Shown here piece after piece: positions 18,565 through 28,230 of a DNA stretch of 64,000 bases. Each line of letters starts with the position of its first letter. The first letter of the stretch is position 1. Below the pieces are notes generated by a model. The model worked only from the letters and a program-made list of their open reading frames with translations, made no database searches and was not told the origin of the DNA. The DNA lies in assembly GCF_000738005.1 (NCBI RefSeq), contig NZ_JHAL01000002.1:928634-992633 (forward strand), read 5' to 3'. Source of the stretch: Bifidobacterium crudilactis (GTDB lineage: Bacteria > Actinomycetota > Actinomycetes > Actinomycetales > Bifidobacteriaceae). Position numbers and translations under genes: made by a program.

Positions 18565-18592
18565 ATATATTCGAACATATGTTCGAATATAT
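18565..18592 (+). promoter_or_regulatory. LexA (SOS) operator of umuDC
   Basis: A perfect 28-bp palindrome centred on CGAACATATGTTCG, which is the actinobacterial/Gram-positive SOS box (CGAACN4GTTCG). It lies 39 bases upstream of the umuD start, where bound LexA would block transcription. The AT-rich flanks (ATATAT on each side) probably include the -10 region. Confidence 0.9.
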
Positions 18593-18630
18593 ATCGTTGC
18601 GGACGAATCCTGGTGGCAGCAGGAGGGTCT

Positions 18631-19344
18631 ATGTCTCAACTATCCTCTGAGGAAATGACGGAGGACGTGCAAGCCACGGGGTCTGCACAGAACCACCGCC
18701 CATCAGGCACACGCGCCGGTTCGTCGCGACAGAACGACGTCGCGAATACCATCTCCCCTGAGCGAAAGACACTGATATTCCGCCCGCTGATCGACCCTCG
18801 GCCAGTTCCCGCGGCCATGGAGTCCGTTCGGGCCGGTTTCCCGTCGGTAGCACAGGACTATTTCGCCGGTGATTTCAGTTTCGACGAAAACGTCATCCTC
18901 CATCCCGACACCACCTTCATCCTTACCGTTGCAGGCGACTCGATGGAGGGTGCAGGCATTTTCGATGGAGACCTTCTGGTCGTCGACCGTTCCCTGAATC
19001 CCGAGGACGACGATGTGGTGGTGGCCATCCTGGACGGTGAACTGACCGTCAAACGCCTCGTAATGCACGGGCGCACGCCGATTCTCCATCCTGAAAACCC
19101 CCTGTATCCGGACTTCGCTCCACTCGACGGTCAGAGCCTTGAAATCTGGGGCGTGGTCACGGGAAACTATCACAGTCAGAAGCGTATGGACGTGATTCGC
19201 CATCACGCCCAATCGAAGGACGCTCCCGCGACACCGCCGATTATCCGGCCGAAACCGACCGGAGGCCACACTCCGCCGCTTCGACATCCGTCACAGAGCC
19301 AACCGCGTGAGAACAGCGCCTATGCCTCGAAAGGCTGGGGCTGA
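18631..19344 (+). CDS. umuD: UmuD-like S24 autopeptidase, extended
   Basis: 237 residues, against about 140 for E. coli UmuD. The S24 peptidase core has catalytic S104 (AGDSMEGAGIFDGD) and K141 (TVKRLV), with a predicted self-cleavage bond A68-G69 (RAGFPS). The core is UmuD rather than LexA: no helix-turn-helix precedes it; instead residues 1-50 are polar and unordered. A C-terminal tail after HSQKRMDVIRHH is Pro/His-rich, also extra. AGGAGGGTCT before ATG 18631 fixes the start; the longer in-frame reading runs through the LexA box. Followed after four bases by umuC. Confidence 0.9.
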   Translation: MSQLSSEEMTEDVQATGSAQNHRPSGTRAGSSRQNDVANTISPERKTLIFRPLIDPRPVPAAMESVRAGFPSVAQDYFAGDFSFDENVILHPDTTFILTVAGDSMEGAGIFDGDLLVVDRSLNPEDDDVVVAILDGELTVKRLVMHGRTPILHPENPLYPDFAPLDGQSLEIWGVVTGNYHSQKRMDVIRHHAQSKDAPATPPIIRPKPTGGHTPPLRHPSQSQPRENSAYASKGWG

Positions 19345-19348
19345 GCAC

Positions 19349-20740
19349 ATGGCAAGGAATATTCCCGACATCCCGCATCATTCGGCTGCACCCTCTGCTT
19401 CCGCAGAGTCCTCGGCTCCACGTACGCGAAATGCAGCACCACGTCTCATCCTTGCCGATGCCAACAGCTTCTTCGCCTCATGCGAAACGGTGTTCGACCC
19501 TTCCCTGGCGGGACAGGCCGTGGTTGTGCTCTCGAACAATGACGGGTGCGTGGTGGCACGCAGTGCCGAGGCGAAACGACTCGGCATCGTCAACGGCACT
19601 CCCTGGTTCAAAATCAGGGAGCAGGCCATGCACGACCATGTCATAGCGCGCAGCTCGAACTACGAACTCTACGCCAGCCTCTCTCACCGGATGATGCATG
19701 TGATGAAGGAGTTCCTTCCCGGCCAGGAGGTCTATTCTATCGACGAGTGTTTTCTGAAGAGCTCAGCCGACGATGAGACCCTGACCGATATATGCACCGA
19801 GATGCGCAATGCCGTTCTCAACGGCGTGGGCATACCGGTCAGCATAGGCATCGCACCGAGCAAGACACTGGCCAAGATATCCAATCACTGGGCCAAGCAG
19901 CACAGCGGCACGAACGGCATCACCCTATGGAACCACATCGACGAACATCACGGCGACGAAGCACTGGCGAGCGTGCCTATCGACGATATCTGGGGAGTCG
20001 GCAGACGACTGACGCGCAAGCTCATGGGCATGGGCATCACCAATGCCCTGGCACTCAGAGACAGCGACCCGGTAATGATTCGTCACCGTTTCTCGGTGAC
20101 GTTGGAACGTACCGTACTCGAATTGCGCGGCATCCCCTGCATCGAAGAAGAGTCGGATGCCAACGGCGGCGTGCGCAAATCCCAGATCATCTGTTCGCGC
20201 ATGTTCTCCTCTCCCGTGACCGGCTACGACACGCTGGCCCAGGCGCTCAGCGTCTATGCCCAACAGGCCTGCCATCGGCTGCGACGGCAGCACAGTCTGT
20301 GCTCACGGGTCGCTGCTTTCAGCTCCACGAGCCCATACCAGCAGAACTACGCAAGAATCTCGGATATGAAGGTGCTCGACGACCCGAGCGACAACCCCAT
20401 GATCATCACCAAAGCAGCCTGTGAAGCGCTCCGACCTCATGTCGACCAGCATGCGGCGTACATCAGGGCCGGAGTGCTGCTGATGGGTCTTTCTCAGGCG
20501 GAGCATTACCAGACCTTCGAAGGTTTCGAAGCTGCCAGAGACACGTATGAGCTCGGTTCAACCATCGAGGAAATCTCACGACGCTTCGGTTCGCGACGCG
20601 TAGGCATAGGCTATGGAGGTTTGAGGGGTTCCGGGCGCAGCGACGCCGACACCGGTGCGAGCTGGTCCATGAACCGCAACATGCTGTCAGGCCGGTGCAC
20701 CACGCGTTGGGATGAGATGGCGGTGGTCCATGCCCGTTGA
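19349..20740 (+). CDS. umuC: UmuC-type Y-family DNA polymerase
   Basis: 463 residues. Error-prone translesion polymerase (Pol V catalytic subunit). Palm motifs: LILADANSFFASCETVFDP, NNDGCVVARSAEAKRLG and YSIDECFL (catalytic DE). The thumb has VPIDDIWGVGRRL, and the C-terminal part follows UmuC with RRFGSRRVGIGYGG. An N-terminal 30-residue Ser/Ala/Pro-rich lead precedes the polymerase. ATG 19349 lies four bases after umuD; GTG 19307 would overlap umuD. The last 54 bases overlap the convergent comF gene. Confidence 0.94.
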   Translation: MARNIPDIPHHSAAPSASAESSAPRTRNAAPRLILADANSFFASCETVFDPSLAGQAVVVLSNNDGCVVARSAEAKRLGIVNGTPWFKIREQAMHDHVIARSSNYELYASLSHRMMHVMKEFLPGQEVYSIDECFLKSSADDETLTDICTEMRNAVLNGVGIPVSIGIAPSKTLAKISNHWAKQHSGTNGITLWNHIDEHHGDEALASVPIDDIWGVGRRLTRKLMGMGITNALALRDSDPVMIRHRFSVTLERTVLELRGIPCIEEESDANGGVRKSQIICSRMFSSPVTGYDTLAQALSVYAQQACHRLRRQHSLCSRVAAFSSTSPYQQNYARISDMKVLDDPSDNPMIITKAACEALRPHVDQHAAYIRAGVLLMGLSQAEHYQTFEGFEAARDTYELGSTIEEISRRFGSRRVGIGYGGLRGSGRSDADTGASWSMNRNMLSGRCTTRWDEMAVVHAR

Positions 20741-21526
20741 CGCCCTATCACACCCTGCGAAGCGTGCTGGCTCACGGCCATCCAGGGTGCTCGCCAGGAG
20801 CAGGGCTGTCAGCGGCCGAGCACCCGCATCGGCCAACACGCGAATGCACTGGCGCAGCGTCGACGCAGTGGTGACGATGTCATCCACCACAATGACCTGT
20901 ACGTCACGCAGCGATTCGCGGTGACGCAGATGAATCAGACCGCTGGCTCTGCTGGCTCGGTCACGAAGACCTCCGGTCTGCACCGATTTTCTGACGTCGC
21001 CGCGCACACGCATGCAGTGGTCCACAAGCGCGGGGATGCCGGCGTCGTTGAGCCGCGCGGCGACGGCCCCAGCCAGATGCAGAGTCTGCAGACGACCGCG
21101 GTTATTCAGCGACTTCCGAGAGGACGGTACCGGCAAGACATGAATCGGAGCATCCCGACGCAGCTCGGGGTGTTCGTGCAGATACGGTATAACGGTCCGC
21201 GTGGCAAGTCGTGCCAGTTGGTCGCCGAGTGCACGGGACACTTCTCGGTCACCGTGATCCTTCCAGGAGAGAATGGCGGCTCTCACTGCATTCCTATAGA
21301 TTCCGGCGGCATAGCAGCGTCCCATCAGCGTCCCAGGAAGCGTTCTGCCCACAATCACGGAGAAATCGCCGCGACACGCTGCGCAGAGTATCTCATCGGG
21401 CGCCTCGCATCCGGCACAGCCTCTGGGAAACAGCACGAGCCCGCAGGCATGAAGCAGCGATTTGCTCGTGTGGAGCATTAGAGACAGCCGCTTGGAGCAA
21501 CGGTGCGTGTCATCGGTCATATGCAT
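20687..21526 (-). CDS. ComF-family phosphoribosyltransferase-like protein
   Basis: 279 residues. An N-terminal zinc finger (CAGC...CAAC near residues 38-53) and a PRTase domain with the PRPP-loop motif VIVVDDIVTTASTLRQC near 220. Related to ComFC, which is linked to DNA uptake or recycling in competent bacteria; no other competence gene is in the window. The start is unclear: ATG 21526, 21520 or 21478, none with a ribosome site. The 3' end overlaps umuC by 54 bases in the opposite orientation. Confidence 0.87.
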   Translation of the reverse strand: MHMTDDTHRCSKRLSLMLHTSKSLLHACGLVLFPRGCAGCEAPDEILCAACRGDFSVIVGRTLPGTLMGRCYAAGIYRNAVRAAILSWKDHGDREVSRALGDQLARLATRTVIPYLHEHPELRRDAPIHVLPVPSSRKSLNNRGRLQTLHLAGAVAARLNDAGIPALVDHCMRVRGDVRKSVQTGGLRDRASRASGLIHLRHRESLRDVQVIVVDDIVTTASTLRQCIRVLADAGARPLTALLLASTLDGREPARFAGCDRASTGMDHRHLIPTRGAPA

Positions 21527-21699
21527 AGTGGACGACTCTACGGTCCGAACATGGGCATCGACACGTCGAGACGGCCATGTGCGCCGACGATGAATCCCAG
21601 TCGCGAATGTGCACGACAGAGCCGTGCACGACCGGGCAAGAGCCTCGATTGGGATTATCCGACTCTTCGCATTTTGGCGTGTAAGGACCCACCCAATAC

Positions 21700-21770
21700 G
21701 ATAACTGCACTAAAAGGACAGTTTTTGGCAAATATTTTCTCTGAAAAGCTGTCCTTTTAGTGCAGTTATC
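21700..21770. repeat. R1 palindromic repeat, copy c
   Basis: Perfect 22-bp arms, GATAACTGCACTAAAAGGAC plus AG and its complement, around a 27-nt centre. About 40 bases to its left match the left flank of copy b. It lies between comF (5' end) and the HAD gene (3' end). Confidence 0.88.
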
Positions 21771-21776
21771 CGGCAC

Positions 21777-22613
21777 TCAGCTCGAGCGATCCGACAACAA
21801 TGCGATGATGCGGTCCGAAACGGCTATGGTCTCGTCGGGGTTATGCACACGAATCGGCATCGTACCGGCCAGAGCGGCAGGATAATCATTGCCTTCGGGG
21901 TCCATGCGGTCGCCGATGAACATCATGTCGTGCACGCTGACACCCAGAATCGAGGCAAGTTCACGAACCGCATACGCCTTGTCGATACCGCGCTCAGAAA
22001 TATCCACGCTGGTGGAACCGCCGGAACGAACCTGAAGATGAGGCAGATCAGCGGCGACTGCCATGGCCAGGGCATTCTTCTTCTCATTCGTCGGATCCCA
22101 GGATTCTTTGACCTCTACAGGGGCCTGCTGCCCCATGGCCGAGAAGGTGATCTGACTTCCTCTGTCCTCGATGCGGTGCCCCCAATGGCGTTCTTCCCAT
22201 ATGCCGAGCTCCCGCGCATGCCGCTCCAGTGAAGCGATGGCCTGCACACGATCCTGTTCCGCGAGATCGTGCGCATAGACGCACACCCATTCGCCCTCCT
22301 GCCAACGAAAATACCTGGTACCACTCGTAGGCATAAGATGCAGTCTGGATCTGTCCGGAGGCGTATCCAGACCATCCAGCACGTCAAGAACCTGAGTCCT
22401 GAACTGTTCGAATCGCCCACCGGATACGATTGCCACGGTGCTCAGATGCGTCAGGGCGGCGAGTCGACGGCCCATCTCCTCGGTCATGCGCATCTTGGAA
22501 CGCGCGAGCGTGGTATCAAGATCGAAAGCGATAACGCGCACTTTGGCGCACATCGACTCGATATCAACGTCCTGCCATGATTGGGCGATGGTGATGGCTG
22601 CCTGAGTGCTCAT
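21777..22613 (-). CDS. HAD-IIB family phosphatase
   Basis: 278 residues. Motif I is VIAFDLDTTLARSK, motif II IVSGGRFEQF, motif III Lys in the NEKKNALAMA region, and motif IV FIGDRMDPEGND; the insert between II and III is the C2-type cap of sugar phosphatases/phosphomannomutases. Substrate not predictable. ATG 22613 follows AGGAGCGTACATC. In other actinobacteria phosphomannomutase and related genes neighbour whiB2 and the zincin-like protein found here, which suggests a sugar-nucleotide or envelope role. Divergent from the next gene. Confidence 0.85.
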   Translation of the reverse strand: MSTQAAITIAQSWQDVDIESMCAKVRVIAFDLDTTLARSKMRMTEEMGRRLAALTHLSTVAIVSGGRFEQFRTQVLDVLDGLDTPPDRSRLHLMPTSGTRYFRWQEGEWVCVYAHDLAEQDRVQAIASLERHARELGIWEERHWGHRIEDRGSQITFSAMGQQAPVEVKESWDPTNEKKNALAMAVAADLPHLQVRSGGSTSVDISERGIDKAYAVRELASILGVSVHDMMFIGDRMDPEGNDYPAALAGTMPIRVHNPDETIAVSDRIIALLSDRSS

Positions 22614-22717
22614 GATGTACGCTCCTGAAACGTCGAACAACAACATCAGTCATCGTAGTACATAGCAAGTGAGGAACGGAATTGCCACCCGGTGGCGCAA
22701 GGCTCTATGGTTGCCAT

Positions 22718-23149
22718 ATGACGTATCGCGCACCCTGGCTTCGCAGCACCAACCGCAACAGACACGGACGGGGTATGCGGCGACCGATGTTCGGCACCCG
22801 CCTGCCGCATTACCGTACGGCCTCGGGCATGTTCGACGACATGGTGGCCGGCCAGCTCAAACGCCTGGGCACGGCGTGGCCCGACCTGATGAAGCCCGTG
22901 GAATTCGCGGTCGAGGACGTCCCGCCGTCTATGCCCACACCTTGGGATGACGAAGATCGCACCTTCTCTCAAGGTTTCCCGTCCAATCACGGCATTCCCG
23001 CACGCATAGTGCTGTATCGCATGCCTCTGCAGATGCAGACCAAGGACAGAATGGAAATGCAGCTGATGATCAGAGATGAGCTGGTCATGCGGCTTGCGCA
23101 GCTCTATGGACGCAGACCCGAGGAAATAGACCCTTCTTGGGGGCTGTGA
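22718..23149 (+). CDS. Zincin-like 'metallopeptidase family' protein without HExxH
   Basis: 143 residues. Matches by eye the small actinobacterial metallopeptidase-family protein next to whiB2/DUF5719 genes: FDDMVAGQLKRLGTAWPDL, VEFAVEDVP and ARIVLYRMPLQ are the usual pattern. The zinc motif (normally HExxHH) is absent; the corresponding stretch reads IRDELVMRLAQLYG. It is therefore probably not a peptidase. The start may be ATG 22718 (weak ribosome site) or TTG 22682, which has AGGAACGGAA upstream. The stop is three bases from that of the convergent DUF5719 gene. Confidence 0.75.
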   Translation: MTYRAPWLRSTNRNRHGRGMRRPMFGTRLPHYRTASGMFDDMVAGQLKRLGTAWPDLMKPVEFAVEDVPPSMPTPWDDEDRTFSQGFPSNHGIPARIVLYRMPLQMQTKDRMEMQLMIRDELVMRLAQLYGRRPEEIDPSWGL

Positions 23150-23152
23150 GAG

Positions 23153-24691
23153 TTACCGCACTATTCCAGGGGTCTGGTCGGCATGAATCAACGCGGTCCG
23201 AGGCATCAGCGGGGTCTGCATGATGAATCCCAGTCCCGCGACCTTCGCGGCATCAACGTCCGACTGCGTCACCCGCGCAGCCCAGACCATCGTCTGGCTG
23301 GCATCATCAAGCGTAATCGAGGCGATGCCGTCGCCGAACGAGGATGCGTCGAGACTTTTCGCCGCATTTCCTCCGAGTGTGACCTTCTGAACCGCCAGCG
23401 CCTTTCCCGACGCATCATAGCCTGAAAGTGTCGCTTCGGCCTGCTTGTTTGTGGTATTCGCCAACACCAATGCAGCCTTGACGTGGTCGGGTATGGTGAT
23501 GGCACTGGACTTCACGGCCGTATTCGATGCGATCAGACCGAAATCCTGCTGTGCGCCGTCTCCCTTGACCGTGCTGACCGCATTCGCCTGCAGAGCCTCG
23601 TCCGAGGTAATCGACACGCCAAGCGCATCGTCAGGGGCCTGCCCAAGGTCCACCACTTTGACCTGCTGTGCGGTTATCGGGTAGCTGTGCGTCTCACTCA
23701 GACCTTTTTCAGTCATCCATGACACCTGCGCCGTCGTATCCGCTTTGGCGAAGATGTTCAGGCTTACGGCGTCGTCATGTATCGACCCAGGCAGCACGAG
23801 ATTCTGCGAGGCATCGTCCGTCGGAACGGCGTATTCGATTCCATGAGGATTCAATCCGTCCATCTCGGCGATGCGCACGACGGATGCGACGGGAGTTTCC
23901 TTGCTGCTGACGGTCATATATGCGGCATCCTGATCCGAGGCAGCGGCGGATACGTCAAAGACGCTTTCCTTGCCCGCCCCAACCGTGATGGTGCTCCCTG
24001 TCGACAATGCGATGCTGCCGCTGTTCTTGCTCCCCCAGATGCGAATGTTCACTGATGTCGACTTGGATGAGGGATTGGCCACCACCAGCTGCTGGGTGCT
24101 GCCCGTTTTGGTGCCAGGCAACAGGAAGGACTGATTCAGACTCGGGCTGACGCAGTTCGATGCAGCAACGCCTCTGAGGTCCCCTTCACTCGCCCACGAG
24201 GCGACGGATGAGGCCGAACCCTCACCCGCCGACGCCTTCAACAGTTGTGTGGTCTGCAGCAACGATGATTTCTCGACGGATGCCGATGACATGAGCACGC
24301 TTGCCTCATCCAAAGGATCGGAGTCCTGAAGGCGGGTGGTGCTGTCCGCATTGTCAATTGCCGTCACGGAAGAGTCGAATACCGATCCGAAAGCCGCCTG
24401 TCTGGCCGAGGATGCGACATTTCCTTCGGAAGCCTGGTATGCCGAATCACCGTACGTACCCGAATCGGCCAGTTTCATCTGTGCCGGGCAGTAGGACTGA
24501 ATGATGTTCTGGCTTACTCGATGCTGCACCTCGGAAGCACCGCTTCCGACACCGTCGAGAAGAGTCTGCGGAGGATGCACAACGAGCAGCAGCACTGCCA
24601 GCAAGACGATGATGACCGCCGTCAGCGCGCCAAGTGCAAGCTTGCCGATTCGAGCGCCGATACGCGTACGGTCTGAAGTCGTGACGCTCAT
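23153..24691 (-). CDS. DUF5719 family secreted/membrane-anchored protein
   Basis: 512 residues. One membrane segment at about 18-38 (ALTAVIIVLLAVLLLVV) anchors an extracellular part rich in Ser, Thr and Ala that reads as beta-sheet repeats (for example LVVANPSSKSTSVNIRIWGS and LVLANTTNKQAEATLSGYDA). Family function unknown. The gene overlaps the glycosyltransferase by four bases (ATGA), so it is translated as part of the whiB-GT2-DUF5719 unit. GGGAGCAATC precedes the start. Confidence 0.85.
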   Translation of the reverse strand: MSVTTSDRTRIGARIGKLALGALTAVIIVLLAVLLLVVHPPQTLLDGVGSGASEVQHRVSQNIIQSYCPAQMKLADSGTYGDSAYQASEGNVASSARQAAFGSVFDSSVTAIDNADSTTRLQDSDPLDEASVLMSSASVEKSSLLQTTQLLKASAGEGSASSVASWASEGDLRGVAASNCVSPSLNQSFLLPGTKTGSTQQLVVANPSSKSTSVNIRIWGSKNSGSIALSTGSTITVGAGKESVFDVSAAASDQDAAYMTVSSKETPVASVVRIAEMDGLNPHGIEYAVPTDDASQNLVLPGSIHDDAVSLNIFAKADTTAQVSWMTEKGLSETHSYPITAQQVKVVDLGQAPDDALGVSITSDEALQANAVSTVKGDGAQQDFGLIASNTAVKSSAITIPDHVKAALVLANTTNKQAEATLSGYDASGKALAVQKVTLGGNAAKSLDASSFGDGIASITLDDASQTMVWAARVTQSDVDAAKVAGLGFIMQTPLMPRTALIHADQTPGIVR

Positions 24692-27600
24692 GATTGCTCC
24701 CTTCTTGTTCGTTGTGCTCGTGGAACTGCCACCAGGCAATAGGTGATGGAGATGAAGGCGAAGCAGCACAGCCATGCATATCGCCAGGGGTTCGCGGCGG
24801 CATTGCGCTCACCGACGAGGTCAATCCCCTGATCGGCGGTATCGTCCGACGTCAGTCTGAAATAGGTCCCGTTCACGTTGCTGACCACGGATTGGGTGCC
24901 ATCGCTTGCGGTGATGTTGGATACCAACGTTTCACTGCTCGTTCCCGATGAGTTCGAACCATCTCCGCCACTATCGGCGACTACGAAGATGCCCCCGAAA
25001 CCGAGCTTTTCCAAAGACGTGACGGCATCCGCATCGGCGTTCGAGAGCAGCCGCGCGGAAGCCGCCGCAAGTGTCTGCGAATCGGGATCACGGTATCCGG
25101 AGGCGGTCGCCGCCCAGGCGGCAGGATCATTGTCGATCAGATCTCCTTTCGCCGTACGCATGACGGAGAAATTCACGTGATTCTCCGATTGCGCCTGCAA
25201 AGCGAGGATTCTGTGACCGGGCTTCTGCTCCAGATAATCGATGCCCACCATCGGCAATCCGCCTTGTTGAACAGTCAGGCTGCCTTCCGCCCGCGTGTGC
25301 ATGATGCCGAACGCACCCCAGAACAACACGCAAGCGGCCATGCACAGCGTCAGCAAGGCACGCCCGATCCGCATCATCAGCGCGGAGGCGCGTGACCCCG
25401 ACGTCAGTTGAGGGGCATGTGCCGCCGACCCGCCCTTCAACAGAATAAAGGGACGCACCGCACCACCTGACATCACGCATGTACTGGCCAGAATCCCCAG
25501 CAATGCCAGGCACAGACCCGGCAACGCGGATCCGGCGACGGCACCCTGCCCATCAACCGCGATCATCACACGGGTCGATATCAGGCTCAGCATCACTCCG
25601 CACAGGCTCATCGCCCAGAACATCCGCGTGATACGCAGAGCGAAGGGCAACATCAGGGAGCATGCGGCGAGAACAGCCATCAATGCCAAGGAAGACAGCA
25701 ACAGCACCTTCATCCAATCGGCATTGACACCCATGACATCTGTAAGACGACCGGCGAACAGCGTGCGATGCAGCACGTCCTGCAGACTGGACACCTGCGG
25801 CGTTCCGTTGAGCGTGGTGCTGGGAACCAACATGTCCCCGAACAGCTGACGCCACGCTCCCGCACCGAAATAATGCACCACATTGACGAGAGTGGGTGCG
25901 ATGGCGAAGGCGGACGGCAGAGGAATCAGCAGCAGCATCATACGATGCTGTCTGACGGCGACCAGGAAGAACATGAAGATGACCACCAAAGCGAGCACCA
26001 GCTGAGGCTCGGCAAGAACCACCGGTATGAAGCACAAGGCTGCGAGCGCCGCACACTGGATAGAGGAGTGTGGAGTGTTGGGTTCCTCCGTGCGGTACAT
26101 GCCGACGGCTCTGAGGGTGAAGGCGATGCTTGCCGGCAGAAACATCATGACGAGCAGCATGGCGATATTGCCGTTCGCGTACAGGCCCAGTGCCCAGGCG
26201 ACCGAGCACCACAGCAGACCCGCCACGGCACGTACGGGATTGGAACGCGTTACGGTTCCCGCCAAAGCCCAGAAGGACAAGGCCATCACGGGAGCGGATG
26301 CGAAGAGCAGCAAGGCCACAACCGCAGCCATGCTTCCTCCCGTCAGAATTCCGCCGACCATCAGCGCCAGCAGATACGGCGCAGGCGGGACGGAAAGGCC
26401 GGTTCCCAGGGCATACGACCATGAGACGGTCGAGGCCTTGGCGGTCTGAAGCCATGTGGCAGCCGTCGGGAGCAAAGCGTCGGATCTCACCGACCCGCCG
26501 AGAAACACGCCGGTGAGCACATCCCATAGCACAGCGACCTCGACTACCGCAGCGATGACAATCATGCCCAGCGCCCACAGACCCCTCCGTCTGAGCTGAA
26601 GCCGGAGATGCGCTTTGGCCAAGGGGCTCAGCAGCGGGACAGTCCCCTGTTGCTCGAAAGCTCGGGTACGTTCACGCCATCTGGCGATTTGCTGTCGACT
26701 GGCTTGCAGCATGTGCAGCTTGCCGGCAGACACGACGGTATGCCCCACCAGCTTGCGTCTGGCCTGCGCGGCCTGCGGGAATCGCGCCAGCATACGCCAG
26801 GGCTGCCAGAATTCACACCATGCCTCATACGGCGCCTTGCGAAACATCAGAGTGAAGAACATCCCGAAAGCCACGAAGACACTGGCTATCCACATCAGGG
26901 GCCACAGCACGATACGGTTGTCCGTATAGCGGTACTTGGTTCTGGCATCGGCCACGAGCATGGCACTGCTGATCGGATATCGCTCGTCAACGCTCTCGCC
27001 CGCACGGTCTCTGACGCCTTCGAATCTTGCACGCCGATGCGCTATGACCGCACCGGGAACCACGAGCACACGGCCTCCGCTAAGACAGACACGTCTGCAG
27101 AAGTCGGTGCCCTCCCCGAAGCTTCCGAACCATGAATCTATACCGGAGAGCTTTTTTGAGCGTGCTCAAAGGGAGCAGGGCGCCCGCGAGAGATACCGCG
27201 AAGACATCCTGTCGGGCATCGTATTGTTCCTGATCCGGCTCTCCATCGACGACCAGGCTGACGGTCTGATGCCTTCCGGAGTATTTGCCGACGCCATGGA
27301 GCCCTTCACCGTCCCAGCCGACCTGTTTGGCGCCAAGAATCGAGGCGCCAGGGGCATTGCGCCAGGCTTGCACCAGCGTATCCAGGCATTCGGGATCGCG
27401 GGGCCTGGAATCGTCGTGCAACAGCCACAGGGCCTTGACCTGTTCCGGCAGGTTGGCATAGGCGAGAGCCTTCTCTATCGCGGCACCGAAGGAGGTAGCG
27501 CCCTTGGCTCTGACGACCTGAATCTGCAGTGTCCTGACGTGCGGGAAACCGCCTTTATGAGTGGTGGAAGGTGTCAGCACCTCAATTGCCGAATACAAGG

Positions 27601-27826
27601 GTTCGGTGGTCTGACCGGAACAGTCGGCGATAACCAGGACCGAGGGCAGCACCCGCTGTTTGAGCACAGCCTGGACGGTCCGGTCGAAATACTGCATATC
27701 CTCGCCGACAGCGATTACGGCAGCCACGCTTTCCTCAACATCCTGCCGATGCATGCTGGGCTCTTGTGCAAGGATTGACGTCAGCGTTCTCTGGACGTCC
27801 GAAGGTGCGGATGCAACAAAACTCAT
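24688..27826 (-). pseudogene. Glycosyltransferase family 2 membrane protein, split by one-base frameshift
   Basis: A GT2 catalytic domain is followed by a large polytopic part, together about 1045 codons. The first frame (27826 to 27080) has VAAVIAVGEDMQYFDRTVQ and ALWLLHDDSRPRDPECL (DDS is the GT2 sugar-nucleotide motif). At an A6 run (27152-27157) the correct frame changes: reading with five A gives LKKLSGIDSWFGSFGEGTDF and on through CLSGGRVLVVPGAVIAHRR without a stop to 24688. The second frame holds about 12 membrane segments. Either a recent mutation, a homopolymer sequencing error or slippage explains it. Intact homologues probably build envelope polysaccharide. whiB lies 53 bases upstream. 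Confidence 0.85.
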
Positions 27827-27879
27827 AGTCCCAGTGTACGCATGACCGATGCCGTCATGCCGGAAGCACCCTGCCGAGC

Positions 27880-28230
27880 TCAGATCTGTTCTTGGGAACG
27901 CGCTTTCTTGTAGCGCCTGCGCTCACGCTCGCTCATACCGCCCCATATGCCGAAACGCTCGTCATGGTCGATTGCCCATTGCAGGCATTGCTCACGGACC
28001 TCACATCGTGCACAGACCTTCTTGGCCTCACGGGTGGACCCGCCCTTCTCGGGGAAGAAGGCTTCGGGATCGGTCTGGGCGCACAGGGCTTCGTGCTGCC
28101 AGGACAGATCGGTATCGGGAGCGAAGAGGCCCCACAGTCCCTTTTCGGACGTCAGTGCATTCTCGGACGACAGTGCATCTGCAGATTCGTCAGCGGAATC
28201 ATGCGCCGCGTCATCAACGACTCTCCACAT
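27880..28230 (-). CDS. whiB2: WhiB2-like transcriptional regulator
   Basis: 116 residues. Four Cys (C50, C73, C76, C82) in ALCAQTDPEAFFP and KVCARCEVREQC should hold a 4Fe-4S cluster; GIWGG and the basic tail RERRRYKKAR bind RNA polymerase sigma factor and DNA. The acidic, Ser/Asp-rich N-terminal 40 residues are typical of the WhiB2/WhmD branch, which controls division and cell-wall genes. It leads an apparent operon with the glycosyltransferase and DUF5719 genes. The long divergent spacer with LCP1 carries AT-rich promoter-like sequence. WhiB2 versus another paralogue is judged by context. Confidence 0.9.
   Translation of the reverse strand: MWRVVDDAAHDSADESADALSSENALTSEKGLWGLFAPDTDLSWQHEALCAQTDPEAFFPEKGGSTREAKKVCARCEVREQCLQWAIDHDERFGIWGGMSERERRRYKKARSQEQI

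Larger units (their letters stand above)
18267..18630. other. Intergenic region before umuD
   Basis: 364 bases without a gene. From left: a run of eight C near 18276, a tandem repeat (18306-18357), a 40-base segment starting CTCTTCGCATTTGGGCGTG that is repeated near 21664, repeat R1b, and the LexA palindrome before umuD. The segment around 18360-18430 shows nothing recognisable. Confidence 0.7.

Noticed and set aside
18337..18630. Longer UmuD start within the upstream region
   Set aside because: It would include a tandem repeat, R1b and the LexA operator in the coding sequence; a strong ribosome site stands at 18631.
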